Source: Ophiobolus disseminans
Lineage: Eukaryota > Ascomycota > Dothideomycetes > Pleosporales > Phaeosphaeriaceae
DNA: 64,000 nt
NCBI GenBank assembly: GCA_010093685.1
Contig: MU006230.1
Span: 728,013-792,012, forward strand
Reading direction: 5' to 3'
The number at the start of each line of letters is the position of its first letter. Position 1 is the stretch's first letter. Shown here piece by piece: positions 44,104 through 55,487 of this stretch. Below the pieces are notes generated by a model. The model was not told where the DNA came from, did no database searches, and saw only the letters and a program-made list of their open reading frames with translations. The position numbers and the translations under genes are program-made.

Positions 44104-44873
44104 ATGGCCCTCAAAGTCGAACTCTGCACCGATGCAGACATGCTCCGCGCCTTCGAGATCATCTCACTCGCTTTCGGCCAGCAACACGCTTACGTCAACG
44201 CCGTCTGGCCGGAGCATGAGACTGCTGCTGGTTGCGCTGCTGGAGCAGAGCGCCTCCTTGGCGCTAAACAAACTCAGCCTTGGACGCACCTCTGTAAAGT
44301 CGTCGACACAAATACCGACGAGTTCATCGGGTTTGCAAAGTGGGATATATACGATGGAGTGCTCCCTGAGGTGCCTACGGGTATGCCACCGCAGTACTAC
44401 AAAGACGACGACGCAAAAGAGTATGCGGAGTATATCTGGAATGAATTTACGAGACGAAGGTGGGATGCTGTTAAGGCGAGTGGAGGGAAGATTGCTTGTG
44501 AGTAGATGGATGGCTTGCAGGTTTGGCAATGAGACGAGGCTAACCACGAGAACGAAGCACTGGATATCATGTCCGTAGATCCTGCGCACCATCGTCGCGG
44601 AGCGGGAACGTTGTTGATGCAATACGGCGTCGAAATTGCAGACAAACTTGGTTACCCAGTGCGTATGCACCGAGCCCATCGCGTACCATGCCACACTAAC
44701 ATACTCTGAAGGCTGTAGTTGAAGCCTCTCGAATGGGGTGGCATCTCTACAACAAGTTTGACTTCAACATTCTCGAGGATGTGTTGATCGCAAACCCTCC
44801 TAAGCAGCAGGGTCAGCAAGAGCAGTTTATCTATTGGATGCGTCGACCGGAGAAGGCAGCTCTGCCTCAGTGA
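44104..44873 (+). CDS. GNAT family N-acetyltransferase
   Basis: Three exons: 44104-44497, 44558-44658 and 44712-44873 (218 residues). Introns are 60 nt (GTGAGT...CGAAG) and 53 nt (GTGCGT...TGAAG). The N-terminus MALKVELCTDADMLRAFEII matches the opening strand and helix of GNATs. Motif A is SLDIMSVDPAHHRRGAGTLL, containing the acetyl-CoA-binding RRGAG pattern. Motif B follows as AVVEASRMGWHLYNKFDFNI. The substrate is not evident; the layout resembles fungal small-molecule GNATs of about 220 residues. No targeting signal. Confidence 0.87.
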
Positions 44874-45757
44874 TTCCGCGAATGAAGTACCCGTAAATGC
44901 CGGATTGGGAAAGATGTGCATTATGCATGTGTACCCTGCCCTTAAGCTGAGGGGGCTTGGTGGGACGGAACGTTCTCTCTAACAAGCTTATCCTTCTTCA
45001 CAGATGATTGTCTTTCCTTCAATGTATCTCACCTCATGTGCGGACATCTTGCTTTCCTTCTGGTCACGTCAATATCTCAAGAGCATGCGTCTTTACGTTG
45101 CCCATATGCTAGTCGAGAGATTGTGCCCAGGAGCAGAGCCTCAAAGCGATGATGCCCGCTTCCCTGTACCCTTTATGAACTAGAGCCCGAACGTGTTCAA
45201 ATGATTAAGAAGGAGGCCTCAGGTTTGTCATTAACAAAGCATTGGGGCCTGAAAATTTCTTCGTCGTAGGAGCATTATGATAACACCACACGAAGAAATA
45301 TGCAGGCCATATTCATTTGCACGTAATTAGTGTAAGGCAAGTCGTTACTACAGGCTTTAAAAATATTCTGACGTTCTGCAATGCCTCGGCAGCTTTTCAG
45401 TCACATATTAAGATTTATCTTGTTTCTCAAAGATCTACAGATAATCTATATATGTCACCTAGCAGATAGGTAGACGGTGTAGCAGATCAGTTCTGCCCGA
45501 GTAAACCTTAAAGGCAGGATACTCCAGACCCTTTCCCCTGCTTCTGTGCGCTACTCCACGTTTTTTCAGCCCAACCTTCTCGCGAAGGGCTGGCTGAAGC
45601 GGCTCAACTGACTAGACTGATTGGTCCTGCAGATCTTCCCTGTTGGATTTATGCCGCAGCTCTGGATGTCTGAGGTGCCATTATATAACAACCTTTGCTA
45701 CAGATTCCTGTTATCCTACTCGCAATAGCCACTAAGGTCGTACCTACTACTGCCAAC
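44874..45757. other. Gene-free stretch next to a decayed gene
   Basis: About 880 bp with several AT-rich patches. There is no supported ORF. A TTATATAACAACC box at about 45680-45692 lies about 70 bp upstream of the decayed Thr-rich gene. Confidence 0.5.
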
Positions 45758-47260
45758 ATGACCATCAAAGGCAGCTTTCTAGCCATTCTTTCCGCACGAG
45801 ACATCTCAGCGTTGAGACCACGCGACAACGTCGCAGAATGTCAGGCTGTTCTCCTTTTCCTAAAGGCAGCAGCTTTTTGTTCCACGTTCAATGGCCTTAA
45901 AGATGCTACGAGAACAGCTACTGGAGCAGGCTTGCTCAAGACCACCACTGCTACGGTCGCTGGTGCTCCCTGCACAGTCACTGCAGAACGTGCAACAATG
46001 TGCGTTCGTGCTTTTGAGATATATACTGCACAAGAAGGCTATGTACCCGTCAAAATCCAGCACCCCATTGCTCTCTTTTTTCGTACAAGCAGGACCTCGT
46101 TTCTGTGCCTCTGCTCATCTTGCTAACATGACTTTGCAGAACCTCCATGACCACAGTATTAGTATCTGGTCCGATCATCACTGCAACCACAGTTTTGAAT
46201 GCTCTAACGCTGAAGGTGCGCTCAAAGCAACAGCAATATCTCTCATCCCGCGCTGATTCTAGCCCTAGAGCACAAGTGTCGTCCCCACTCCAACCATTTT
46301 ATCTACAACCACTTTTGATGCAAGCCCGATTATTTCAACGCAGGTTACAACTTCGGTAATTACACAAACAACGTACGTCCTTACCTCTCCAGCTCCCCCC
46401 ATGTTGAACTATCCAAAGCGGAGCCAAGGCTAACTGTACTGTTAGTACTTTTGTAACAATCATCACTCCCATTGTAGCCAAACACGCAGCTGCGAAGACA
46501 CCAGCACTCACCGGCTCGATCAAGTCAACACCAAGCCCTATCAAATCTCCAACTCCTACTAAGAAGGCAGGATCACAACCAGCTTGCACTATAAAAGGCC
46601 CTCCTGCATAGATCACAGCCTTCGTCTGGGATGTCGTTTCCCAGGCCTGTTCGAGAATCGGGCAGCTAAAGACGACGACTGTCTCGGTCGCAGGCTCGGA
46701 CCGTGTAACGACCATTCTCTAGACAGCCTCTCCCATCTGCCAAACCAACACACCACTCGCTAAAACCGACGTACAGATAGTAACAACCACCGGACCACAG
46801 ACGACAGCCACGACAACCTCCACACCCGCCGCCGTTATCGCGACTATCGCCGAGGCTCCTGAAGCAGTCACCAACATCATCACAATCACAAATGCTCCAA
46901 TAGCCCAGGTTGTCACTTCTACCGCAACAAGCACACAAACGGTAACGTCCACGCTGTCCGTACGCGACTCGCAATGCACGCCCGGAACTCGTCCCGGTGG
47001 TGGATTTTTTCCGTGGCAACTTCGAAAGCTTCTGCGGCCAGAATTGCGTGCCTGTTGTTGGCCAAGTGTAAGGTCAAGAATTTCAGCCCGGCTTCCCCAC
47101 TTTTATCCGGTTCTGCGACGGACTTCTATCGGGGGATGCAGTTTACAACAAGGTGACTGGGGTTTGCACTTCTTATTTCTTTCAAGGCCGTCGAAGCACG
47201 GACCCTGTGTTCGATTGCGCAAAAGACCGATCTGGCGGTGCTCAGCGTGATAAGAAGTGA
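45758..47260 (+). pseudogene. Decayed gene for a Thr-rich secreted/cell-wall protein
   Basis: Reading starts at ATG 45758 (MTIKGSFLAILSARD). An N-terminal Cys segment follows (ECQAVLLFLKAAAFCSTF), typical of fungal extracellular proteins with Thr-rich repeats. An intron-like end (TGCTAACATGACTTTGCAG) precedes TSMTTVLVSGPIITATTV. Later pieces are equally characteristic: TTTFDASPIISTQVTTSVIT, VVSQACSRIG and TTTGPQTTATTTSTPAAV. In one shared frame there are TAG codons at 46609 and 46720, both derivable from CAG. Near 46999-47005 a frame change at a TTTTTT run is needed to continue into a Cys-containing C-terminal region (FESFCGQNCVPVVGQ; YNKVTGVCTSYFFQGR). The gene is therefore inactive as a whole, although exons cannot all be placed. 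Confidence 0.6.
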
Positions 47261-47513
47261 GCGCTGGTGCTGTATGGTGGCAGTGTGGGTTGATGAGCAT
47301 AGTATATCTACAGTGGTGCCTGATCGATCTAACAGGAAAGTTAGGAGGTGTCGTTGACAACTCTCATCTAGAAGCGCACGAGGCTATGGCATCCTGGAGA
47401 TTTCTAGTTAATCTTGATTCACTTTCTAACGACTAAAGACTATGCCACAAATGTCCAAGATATCGCATCACGAACCTCGCCTTCTTCAGAACTTGAGATT
47501 ATGTCTTTCACAC
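47261..47513. other. Intergenic DNA between two decayed genes
   Basis: About 250 bp without coding signal. Confidence 0.4.
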
Positions 47514-49600
47514 TCAGCTATACGCCCGATCAGCAACAACATCTTCCGCCCCCATCTCGTCCTCACAAGCAACAAGCTCAGCCTGCAAGCTCCCGTCATG
47601 CAGCTTCCACGTACCTACTCTCACCTTTTTCTCCACAGTCCTCAGGTGACTGATGCCTCCACTGCAATTCTTGAAAGCCGCCGACCTGGGTACAGAGTTG
47701 TATGCCAGGACCAACAGCTCGTTGATCGATTCCCAAGCCGAGCTCGGTCTCCTGGCCCAGAAAATCGCAAAGATATGGATCAAGGCTAGCAGGACGTGTA
47801 TGTAGAGCAGCGCAAGATTTATGTACTGACTTTTCTTTGGCAAGCGTCCTTGCGGTTGCATATTTGTATTGCTGGTAGTGGGCTTTGATGAAGGGCCCAG
47901 ATGAGTTGCGTTCGGGTATCGCTCTCTATCCATGAAAGTGTGGTTCTTAGCTTTGTGAGGTAGCAGCTCTGGCCTGAGGTCGTGGCTTGCTGGGTCATTG
48001 GCCACGAGCTGGCGGGAAAGGCCCACTCGGGAGAGCGCGTTGAGAAAGAAGAGTGTTGTGACATATCTAGAGACCAAAGTTACAAGTCAGATATCTTGAG
48101 GTGCATATAAAACGTGGTTTAGAATGGTGAAACCTACTCAAAATCGATGGTGGCACCCCCGGCGTCAGGTTGATCCGCTCTTCGTAACCCAGATTGATTC
48201 AGCAGTGCCTCAAAACTCGTCATGACGAGATTGTTGCCCGGCATCGAAGCTTCAGGCATTGAAGGTGCGAGAGCGTCCAGGCATGGCTGCTCTATGCGTA
48301 TAGGTTTGGAATAGAATAAGGCGGTTTCGGGATCCAACATGCTAGTCCACATGAATGACCAGGTACTGAGAGCATAGGGCTCATCGAAGTGCTGAATGCC
48401 CGGATTTGACTCCCATGACCACATGTTCGACTTCTCGCTCTGCATAGTTTGGCCCGTCGCCCATCGAGCATCGATTACGCAAGTGTACGCGTATGTGACT
48501 TCTGGACTCTGAATAAGCTGTATGACTAGTGCACTACCCAACCCAAGGTCTGAACGCAGTGGAAGCCATTTGGCACGAGACTGTATGGTATTAGCAGCAT
48601 TAGGCTGTAGGGCATCTCAATGTGCTAGATTGAGGTCTGTAAAGTCCACCACTTTCACAGGTCCAGGGTCCATGCTGATATTGTCCGCTCTCCAGAATCG
48701 AGTTTGCTCCAAAATCGGAACCTCGAGTTTGGATGAAGGTCCAGTGATCGTAGTCCGGTCTCTGCACACTATTCGAACCACGGGAAACTTCCCTCCTTTG
48801 GTAAATATGATACGATTGCTGGGAGTATTTCGAAGTCTCGTTTTCCATCTAGCCTCATTAGGGAACGGTTTATTGGTATGCTCTTTTAGGAGATGCATAT
48901 GCGATGTAACACCTAAGTGAGGTGTCATAGCCCAGGTATCAGGTTGTGGATGGGTATTAATTTCCCCGGGAGTCGGTAGATTGCCACGTATCAAACCAGG
49001 TGGCGGATACTTGTGAGCGGCGCCACCAGGTACATAAAACGAAAAGCCGGAACGTGTGGGGCGAGGAACCGCTGCCTCTCCCATAAGTACTCTCAATGAT
49101 TCGTACAGGCATCCGCTGAAGTCCATACGCAGAGGGGTCAGGTGGCATCATTCGTGCCCAGTGTGGTTTCGAGTAAGAAACATGGGCCAGGGATCGTCGT
49201 CGAGGCCTCCGACATAGAAGTGTGTACTAGTCGCTTTGATCCACAGCTGAAAAGGGATAACCAAAAGAGCCGATGCTGGCCCAACCGTCGTCACGAGGGT
49301 GTTATAAGTGAACAAGAGTAGAAAGAGAACGGTTTTAGAACGAAGAAGTGGTGTAAAGCAGGATCGTATCCCAACGCCCTTCGAAGAGACGCGTCTACGA
49401 CTAGTGATGGATGTCGTGATCTTGTTGATGAATCTGGCTGAGCGCAACAACGTGGGGCTTGCAAGTGTGAGTCCGGATTCGACAAAGCATAGGTCAAGGC
49501 CATCGTTGAGTAAGTGATAACGAACTAGGTCCAGTACGAGTGAAGTGAGAGATGCAACAATTGCTAGCTCCTTCTTTAAGTCACCTTCAACGCGCGCCAT
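47514..49600 (-). pseudogene. Multi-spanning fungal membrane protein gene with an in-frame stop
   Basis: Four open blocks line up as one gene. 49600-49151 contains SKTVLFLLLFTYNTLVTTVG, PASALLVIPFQ and LTRNHTG, the start of a fungal multi-spanning protein of unknown function. TGA at 49150-49148 then interrupts the frame, which continues directly as CHLTPLRMDFSGCLYESLRV to about 48650. A block 48580-48138 (SRAKWLPLRSDLGLGSALVI) has GTAGGT and TCTCTAG splice signals leading to 48066-47514 (YVTTLFFLNALSRVG; INLALLYIHVLLALIHIFAI; ELLVLAYNSVP). The C-terminal LAYNS...N-SGGI pattern is common in this fungal family. The TGA could arise from CGA. No good intron removes it, so I call it a probable pseudogene; unusual splicing remains possible. 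Confidence 0.5.
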
Positions 49601-51274
49601 GGTTTTGAAATGTCATAATGAGCATACGTGGAATTTAGCTGCGAGTTGCAGGCCAAACATGAAGTATTTCGATATTTCGCTTCCCTGGATGTATGTTCTT
49701 GCGTTTAAAACGGTGTTGGCGACTGTAACAACAACACTGTAACAACAACAGGCACTATGTGCACAAGAGTTTTGAGTAGCGTTTGAACCCAAGACCTGCT
49801 GACAATGACTTTGGGTTTCTCTTGTGTGCGAGATTCGATTGTTGGATATTCTTGCTCACTGTAGGATAGTAGAGATTTGAGATCAGAAGTACTCGGTCGA
49901 GGCTGGAGATAAATATGATATCGTTCAGATTAACGAGGGATGTAGCGCTGACGAACATCCAGATCTTTTTACAGTCGCAGGATCTATAGACTGAGCTCTT
50001 GGTAGTTTGATTGCTTGGAGCCTTGTGCTCGGAGGTAATTCCTGTGAGTCGGACTCGATGTCCAGAAGCAGTTGGCCGGCTCATCAGGGCCGGGGCATGG
50101 TGTTGCACTGTACCTTTGGTGTGACGATTGAATAGACATGTACCCCATGCGAGGATGTGGAACAGTTTCTTCCAACCGAACTCCGTCAGGCTAGTTGTAT
50201 AGCTACTGAACCTCAGATAACAATCGCAGCCAGTCGCACAACTGGTTGGCAGTTTGTCGTCTTTGCTTCAGGTATTAGTCTAGGTCGTCGGCCCACGTAC
50301 CGGAAAGCGAGATGCATTTTCGTTTGGACACTCGTGAGCCGCAATGAAATGGGATTTGTACAGACGTGAACAATCTCTGCGACCGGAGACCTTTTCGACG
50401 CTGCCTGCATCGTGTACCGTTTCTCGTGAACGCACGTGCGACAGGTCCGTTCCATGTGGGTCAGGTCGTCGGAAACAATGCGTCCTCAATGCAGAAGAGT
50501 ACAGTAACTGCAATACTGAGTCGCCGAGGTGAAAAGGATGTGAAGTTGCAAGACCATTGGAGACCGATAGGTTCGCTAAGAAGCGAACCGCGCTAGCGAG
50601 CTAGAGAGGGAAGGAGGGTTCTGAGGTCGAGTCTGGCGTCGCTGGTCACTTCAACGTGATTACAACAACACCCCTCAGCACCTTTTTCGGTGACATAGCA
50701 CAGGGATATAAACACTTGAATAAATCACAACTTCATGTCACCTAGGTAAAAGCACAGCCGTGCGCGCTACGGTAAATAACTTATAAAGATTACACTGCCT
50801 GTACTTTTGTACTTTAGTAGACACAAGAGAAGCCGTACTTTCAGTGTGCGACATGTGAGGATATGAAGATTTCCATATTCACAAAGCTGCGTAAAATGGA
50901 GTCTAATTGCAATCCTTCGCTACCTACACACCCTCATCAATAATACCTCGAGAACACTTAGTAAAACTATCACAATCCTGATGTACATAGAACACCCAAG
51001 TTAGAAGAGAAAAGCCAATGAATTATTTCCTACCTGGGTAGACAGCTACAACTACTTCTTCTCATACGTATCTGTTTCTAGTCCTACTTCCCTGCAACAT
51101 CAGTCTCTAGAACTAATATGATACGCACAGAGAAGCTCGAGCCTCAACCTTAATAAAAGTCTCACTCAGTTCGACAGGCCCACAGCATACCCAACTCGCG
51201 AAAGCAACGCCCACCCATGGTCTGCAAAGAAATGTACACCTCGAACTGCGAAAGTGATACTATGTGATGCGCTA
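49601..51274. other. 1.7-kb gene-free stretch
   Basis: No supported ORF on either strand; short ORFs overlap in conflicting frames. AT-rich patches occur at 50640-51160, with one ACCTAGGT core at 50740-50747. The right end is the 3' flank of HRQ1. Confidence 0.5.
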
Positions 51275-54200
51275 CTAAGGCTTATGAACGCCAATAAACG
51301 TCCTCTCCCCCCTAAACATATCAATACTCCTCGCAAAATGATCATCCTCATCATCCTCAACTTTAACAAGTACACCATCCACCATTTTTGCCCTCTTCAT
51401 CTCCCCACCAACTCCATCCAGCCCACCACCATCCTCTCTCAACGTCGCCCTCCTGCCCCCAGCCATACGCACCTCTTCAGCCTCAACAACAGTCTCAATC
51501 CCCGCAGGCACACTATCCTCCTCTCCCCACGGCAGCGCATCGATATCGATAGCGTTCTCGCGCCCAAGCATGCACATCACAATCACACGTGCGCCGGCTT
51601 TACTTATAACCTGGTTTGCATGCTTGCACTGGTCGTTATTGCAGCACTCCAGACAGCCCTCAAGGCACGCGCAATTGGTCAGTCGTTCGCACGCCTGCGC
51701 GAGTAACGTATCCACGTGTTCGAATGCCTTAGTGCTAATCCCGCTTCCAGATGCGCCGCCTTTCGCATCATAGAACGTCAGGCGCGCGGGGCGTTTCCGC
51801 TGCGTGGGTTTCTTTGCGAATTCCTTGGGGGCGAATTTACATTCCGTCCTAACGTCGCCGGGCATGCTGATTACGAAATTGGGCATCAGGGAGAGGACGG
51901 CGTGTTCAGCGGCGTGGATGCCAGCTGCGATGTTCAAGCGCCTGCCTTTCAGGATCTCGAGCGCGGAGCGCGGGACGTCGAGCCACATGCCTTTTGAGTG
52001 CAGGACGATGGGCGGATTATCGACCTGCACGGCGTCAAGAATGCGGCGCTTTTTGTCGATTTTGAAAAAGCCGTACACGACTTGCTTGATGCGGATGGGG
52101 CCGTAGTAGGCGCGGCATTTGGAGCCGGGGATACGGCGTATGGCTTCGGTTTCGATGGGGTCGATGTCCGTGTAGTCGCGTTGTTGTGTTGTCCAGTCTA
52201 CTTTTACGTATTCGACTTTGGCGAGCATGCGTTCCTGGCTGAACTCCTTCACCAGGTATGTATTGCCTTGGTGTAGGAATATGCCGCCATCGTATAGCGT
52301 GAAAAAGGCGCGCGAGGCTTCGAGTTCTTCGAGGACGGTGTTCTTTCCATTCGTCACGTCGATGATGGCGAAGTGGTCTTCTTCGGTGTCGCGGATGGCT
52401 ACGAAGCGCGAGGGCTGGGGTAAGAAGCGCTCGTTGACATGGTAGAAACCTTGCTTATCACGGCGCATGCGTTCGCGCGCAACCTTTGGCAATAAGGCGC
52501 CAAAGTACTCTGTGTCAGTCTCGACATTGATAGGCATCTCGTGCGCAGCGCATTGGATGTGGCCCTCGACAACGAGCATGTTTTCGAGATCGACTTGCAA
52601 AGCACAGTTGGGCTTGGTGAAGATCTCCGATGGGTTGGACATGTAGTATTGGTCGGTGGGAAAGCAGTCGCCAACGAGTACGGAGAGCGAGTCTTTATTG
52701 CGGCGGCCAGCTCGACCACTCTGCTGGCGGAGGTTGGCAATGGTGTAGGGGAAGCCAACAGTCAGGACGGCATCGAGGGTGCCGATGTCGACTCCGAGTT
52801 CGAGAGCGCTGGTGCAGACGATGCCAATGAGTTTTCCGTCGAACATCTCACGTTCGATTTGACGGCGATCTTGCGGCGTATATCCGCCTCGATAAGACAT
52901 CACTCGCGCGAGCACCTCCGTTCGTTCGAGATTCGTCAACTCCGTCTTTACAGCAGCCAGAAGAGCTTCACACTGCTTCCTAACCCGACAGAATGCAATC
53001 GCTCTTACTCCTCTCAACATCAGCTGGCAGAACAGCTTCGCAGTCTCTGCCATACAGTCTCCTCTCCCAGACGTAGGATCTCCCGGGTCTTTGAATGGTG
53101 TATTCCAGCACAAGAACTCCTTGCGGCCAGAAGGCGAGCCATCAAAGTCCGTCAGACTAACCTCATCAACACCGAATATTGTCTTCATATGCTCTTCTGG
53201 ATTCGCAACAGTCGCGGAGCAGGAGATAAACTTGACGTGGCGGTTTCCCACCGCCGCGCATATCCTACGCAGTCGTCTCATGATGTAGGCCATGTGCGCT
53301 CCAAACAGGCCGTTGTAAACGTGCAACTCATCCACCACCACGAAACGCAGATTTTGCAAGAACGTCCGCCAAGCGCCCTCTTGTGGTAGTATGGTAATAT
53401 GCAACATATCCGGGTTCGTGAAGATGATGCGAGCTTCATCTCGGATGTAGTTCCGATCTGCCATAGGTGTGTCTCCATCGAATGTCTCAACAACAACTTC
53501 TTCCAGACCCGTCATGAAACGAAGTAATTCTTTCACGCTCTTCCTCTGATCTTGCGCCAGCGCTTTCGTCGGGAAGATGTACATGGCTCGAGTTTCTGGA
53601 TCCTGCTCCAGTTGATGCAGAACCGGAAGTTGATAAATGAGCGATTTGCCCGAGCTGGTTGAAGTCGATACGATAACGTTATGCCCCTCGTACAAATTGT
53701 TGATTGCTTCCGCCTGATGCGCGTACAGTTGCGTGATGTTCTTGGTGTTGTACAGTGCATTAACCATATTCTGCGACAGCTGGAAGTTCAGATCGCCGTA
53801 AATGGGTGGCTGTGGATCAAACACTCGATGGCCGTCTGGCACAATCTGACCAGTGTACCATTCCAGCGTCTTGATCTCATCGACGATGTCCGGGATGCTC
53901 TTCCGTTCTTTCGGTATCGTGCTTGGTGCAAGTGCCCTCTCGGGACCCGGTGTCGAGGCTCTGCTCTCCGCCGAAACAGGAATGAAAGGCTGCGATACCT
54001 CTTTCAATTTCTCCACTGCATCCGATTTGTCCTCTGCACATTGGTTCAGAAACGCGTTGACCGCAGAAGTGAACTTGACGTTCCGCTTCTCGATCAGATT
54101 CATCATCTGTTTCTGGCTATAAACCGGCATTTTCAAGTCTTCATTACGCAATTTCTGCGTGGCCTTGGTCGGCTCGCCGGTCTTTGCATGCTGAACCTGC

Positions 54201-54853
54201 CGCTTCAAGTCTCCATCAATGAACTCAAACAGCAAGACTTCCTTGTGCTCGCCCTTGTCTGGTTCAGGCATGGTAATGACAAAGTCCTGCGTTTTCCGTC
54301 CTTGTACATGATCTTCCTGGCCCATCAGATTAATCTGCAGCATCGCTTCGTCCACGTATGCAAAGGTAATTGCCTTTGGTATCAGAGCCGTGATTTGCGC
54401 CACATCTTCGATAACCAAGTCGCGCTTGATGTGTCCTTCGACCGTAGCCCTAAGATTTTCAAGCGTCGTTGCGAGATGCTTGCGCGTGCAGCAAAAGGTG
54501 TAGACGAGGTTCAACGCTCGATGTACCTGAGCTAGCTTCGTGAAGTGCTCAGGCCATGGTATTGTCGTTTCGACAATGGTAGAGGAGCCATGGCGGGCCA
54601 ACGTCGGTTTCGCTGCGCCATTCTTCTTCGGCGTTCTGCGTGGCTTTTTGCCGCCATCGTGTGTCTTCGTTGGTACGGTGGTGGTGGAGGTGATGGAAGT
54701 GGTCGTGACGGTACCATTCGCCTCATCTTGCAATTCGGTATGCGCGGCTTCTGGGGCAGGCGTCCTCGGCGATTCCGCGTGTTCGTCGCATGTTTTCCGT
54801 TTGCGCTTACGTACGGTCTGATCCGAGACTGTCGCTGCTTTCAACCGGGGCAT
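51275..54853 (-). CDS. hrq1: RecQ-family ATP-dependent DNA helicase Hrq1
   Basis: One uninterrupted exon of 1192 codons from ATG 54853 (MPRLKAATVSDQT). The N-terminal ~330 residues are basic and contain a ubiquitin-like-looking region. The helicase core follows: motif Ia/I STSTSSGKSLIYQLPVLHQL near residue 395, DELH box VVVDELHVYNGLFGAHMAYI near 505, motif III FISCSATVANPEEH, motif V GIVCTSALELGVDIGTLDAV and motif VI QQSGRAGRRNK near 710. The C-terminal DUF1998-type region has the Cys cluster NCACLEGCLECCNNDQCKH near residue 1065. Hrq1 is the fungal RecQ4 homologue, acting in repair of interstrand crosslinks and telomere maintenance in the nucleus (family knowledge). Length is normal. Confidence 0.95.
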   Translation of the reverse strand: MPRLKAATVSDQTVRKRKRKTCDEHAESPRTPAPEAAHTELQDEANGTVTTTSITSTTTVPTKTHDGGKKPRRTPKKNGAAKPTLARHGSSTIVETTIPWPEHFTKLAQVHRALNLVYTFCCTRKHLATTLENLRATVEGHIKRDLVIEDVAQITALIPKAITFAYVDEAMLQINLMGQEDHVQGRKTQDFVITMPEPDKGEHKEVLLFEFIDGDLKRQVQHAKTGEPTKATQKLRNEDLKMPVYSQKQMMNLIEKRNVKFTSAVNAFLNQCAEDKSDAVEKLKEVSQPFIPVSAESRASTPGPERALAPSTIPKERKSIPDIVDEIKTLEWYTGQIVPDGHRVFDPQPPIYGDLNFQLSQNMVNALYNTKNITQLYAHQAEAINNLYEGHNVIVSTSTSSGKSLIYQLPVLHQLEQDPETRAMYIFPTKALAQDQRKSVKELLRFMTGLEEVVVETFDGDTPMADRNYIRDEARIIFTNPDMLHITILPQEGAWRTFLQNLRFVVVDELHVYNGLFGAHMAYIMRRLRRICAAVGNRHVKFISCSATVANPEEHMKTIFGVDEVSLTDFDGSPSGRKEFLCWNTPFKDPGDPTSGRGDCMAETAKLFCQLMLRGVRAIAFCRVRKQCEALLAAVKTELTNLERTEVLARVMSYRGGYTPQDRRQIEREMFDGKLIGIVCTSALELGVDIGTLDAVLTVGFPYTIANLRQQSGRAGRRNKDSLSVLVGDCFPTDQYYMSNPSEIFTKPNCALQVDLENMLVVEGHIQCAAHEMPINVETDTEYFGALLPKVARERMRRDKQGFYHVNERFLPQPSRFVAIRDTEEDHFAIIDVTNGKNTVLEELEASRAFFTLYDGGIFLHQGNTYLVKEFSQERMLAKVEYVKVDWTTQQRDYTDIDPIETEAIRRIPGSKCRAYYGPIRIKQVVYGFFKIDKKRRILDAVQVDNPPIVLHSKGMWLDVPRSALEILKGRRLNIAAGIHAAEHAVLSLMPNFVISMPGDVRTECKFAPKEFAKKPTQRKRPARLTFYDAKGGASGSGISTKAFEHVDTLLAQACERLTNCACLEGCLECCNNDQCKHANQVISKAGARVIVMCMLGRENAIDIDALPWGEEDSVPAGIETVVEAEEVRMAGGRRATLREDGGGLDGVGGEMKRAKMVDGVLVKVEDDEDDHFARSIDMFRGERTFIGVHKP

Positions 54854-55487
54854 CGTTTGGTCATGTTCGTGTTCTCGGCATGAGAGGTCGTGAGCTTTGT
54901 TCGAGGGTGGTCAAGATCGATGACGCAATGGCGCAGAAGGCGCGATAGAGAGAAGGTAATTGATAACGTCGCGATCAGTCTAGATATCTATGAGAATCTT
55001 AATGGTGCTCTGTGTCTGGCTGTTGGAGTTCACAGGTTGCTGGAGTGCCAATCTCATGTAAGAAGTACATCACGCGTGACGCGTTTTCGCGCGATCACGT
55101 GTTACAATGAAAGCAACATTTCAACTATTCCCGCACTACGTCTAGCAGGCCAAACACGCAGGACAGTGTTTGTATCACTCTTAAACCCTTTCTTAGCGTT
55201 GTTTTGATAACATCTATGGATTAGCCTCTGGATACTCAAATCCCAAATGCTAACGCTATAGTGCTAGGTACCTACTTATTATGACCATGATGGGATGTAT
55301 AACATGGCCTGGAGGCAATATTGAAGGCCCGTAAACCCTGTTTAGGAGGCTGGAAAATACAATACCAAACCACCAACACCACAAAACAAGCAAAGAGCTA
55401 CGTAGCCCCCAGAACCACTCACCACTCCCTTTTACAACCCCACTCCACCCATCGCCGCATCCATCTCAGAACCACCTGTCCCCACCC
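54854..55487. other. Intergenic region upstream of HRQ1
   Basis: 634 bp containing the HRQ1 promoter and the 3' flank of the FAD monooxygenase gene. A 10-bp palindrome TAGGTACCTA lies at 55265-55274. No gene seen. Confidence 0.55.

Noticed and set aside
46335..47019. Minus-strand ORFs of 117-126 codons
   Set aside because: They are antisense to the Thr-rich remnant; the Val/Gly-rich translations are shadows of Thr/Pro codons.
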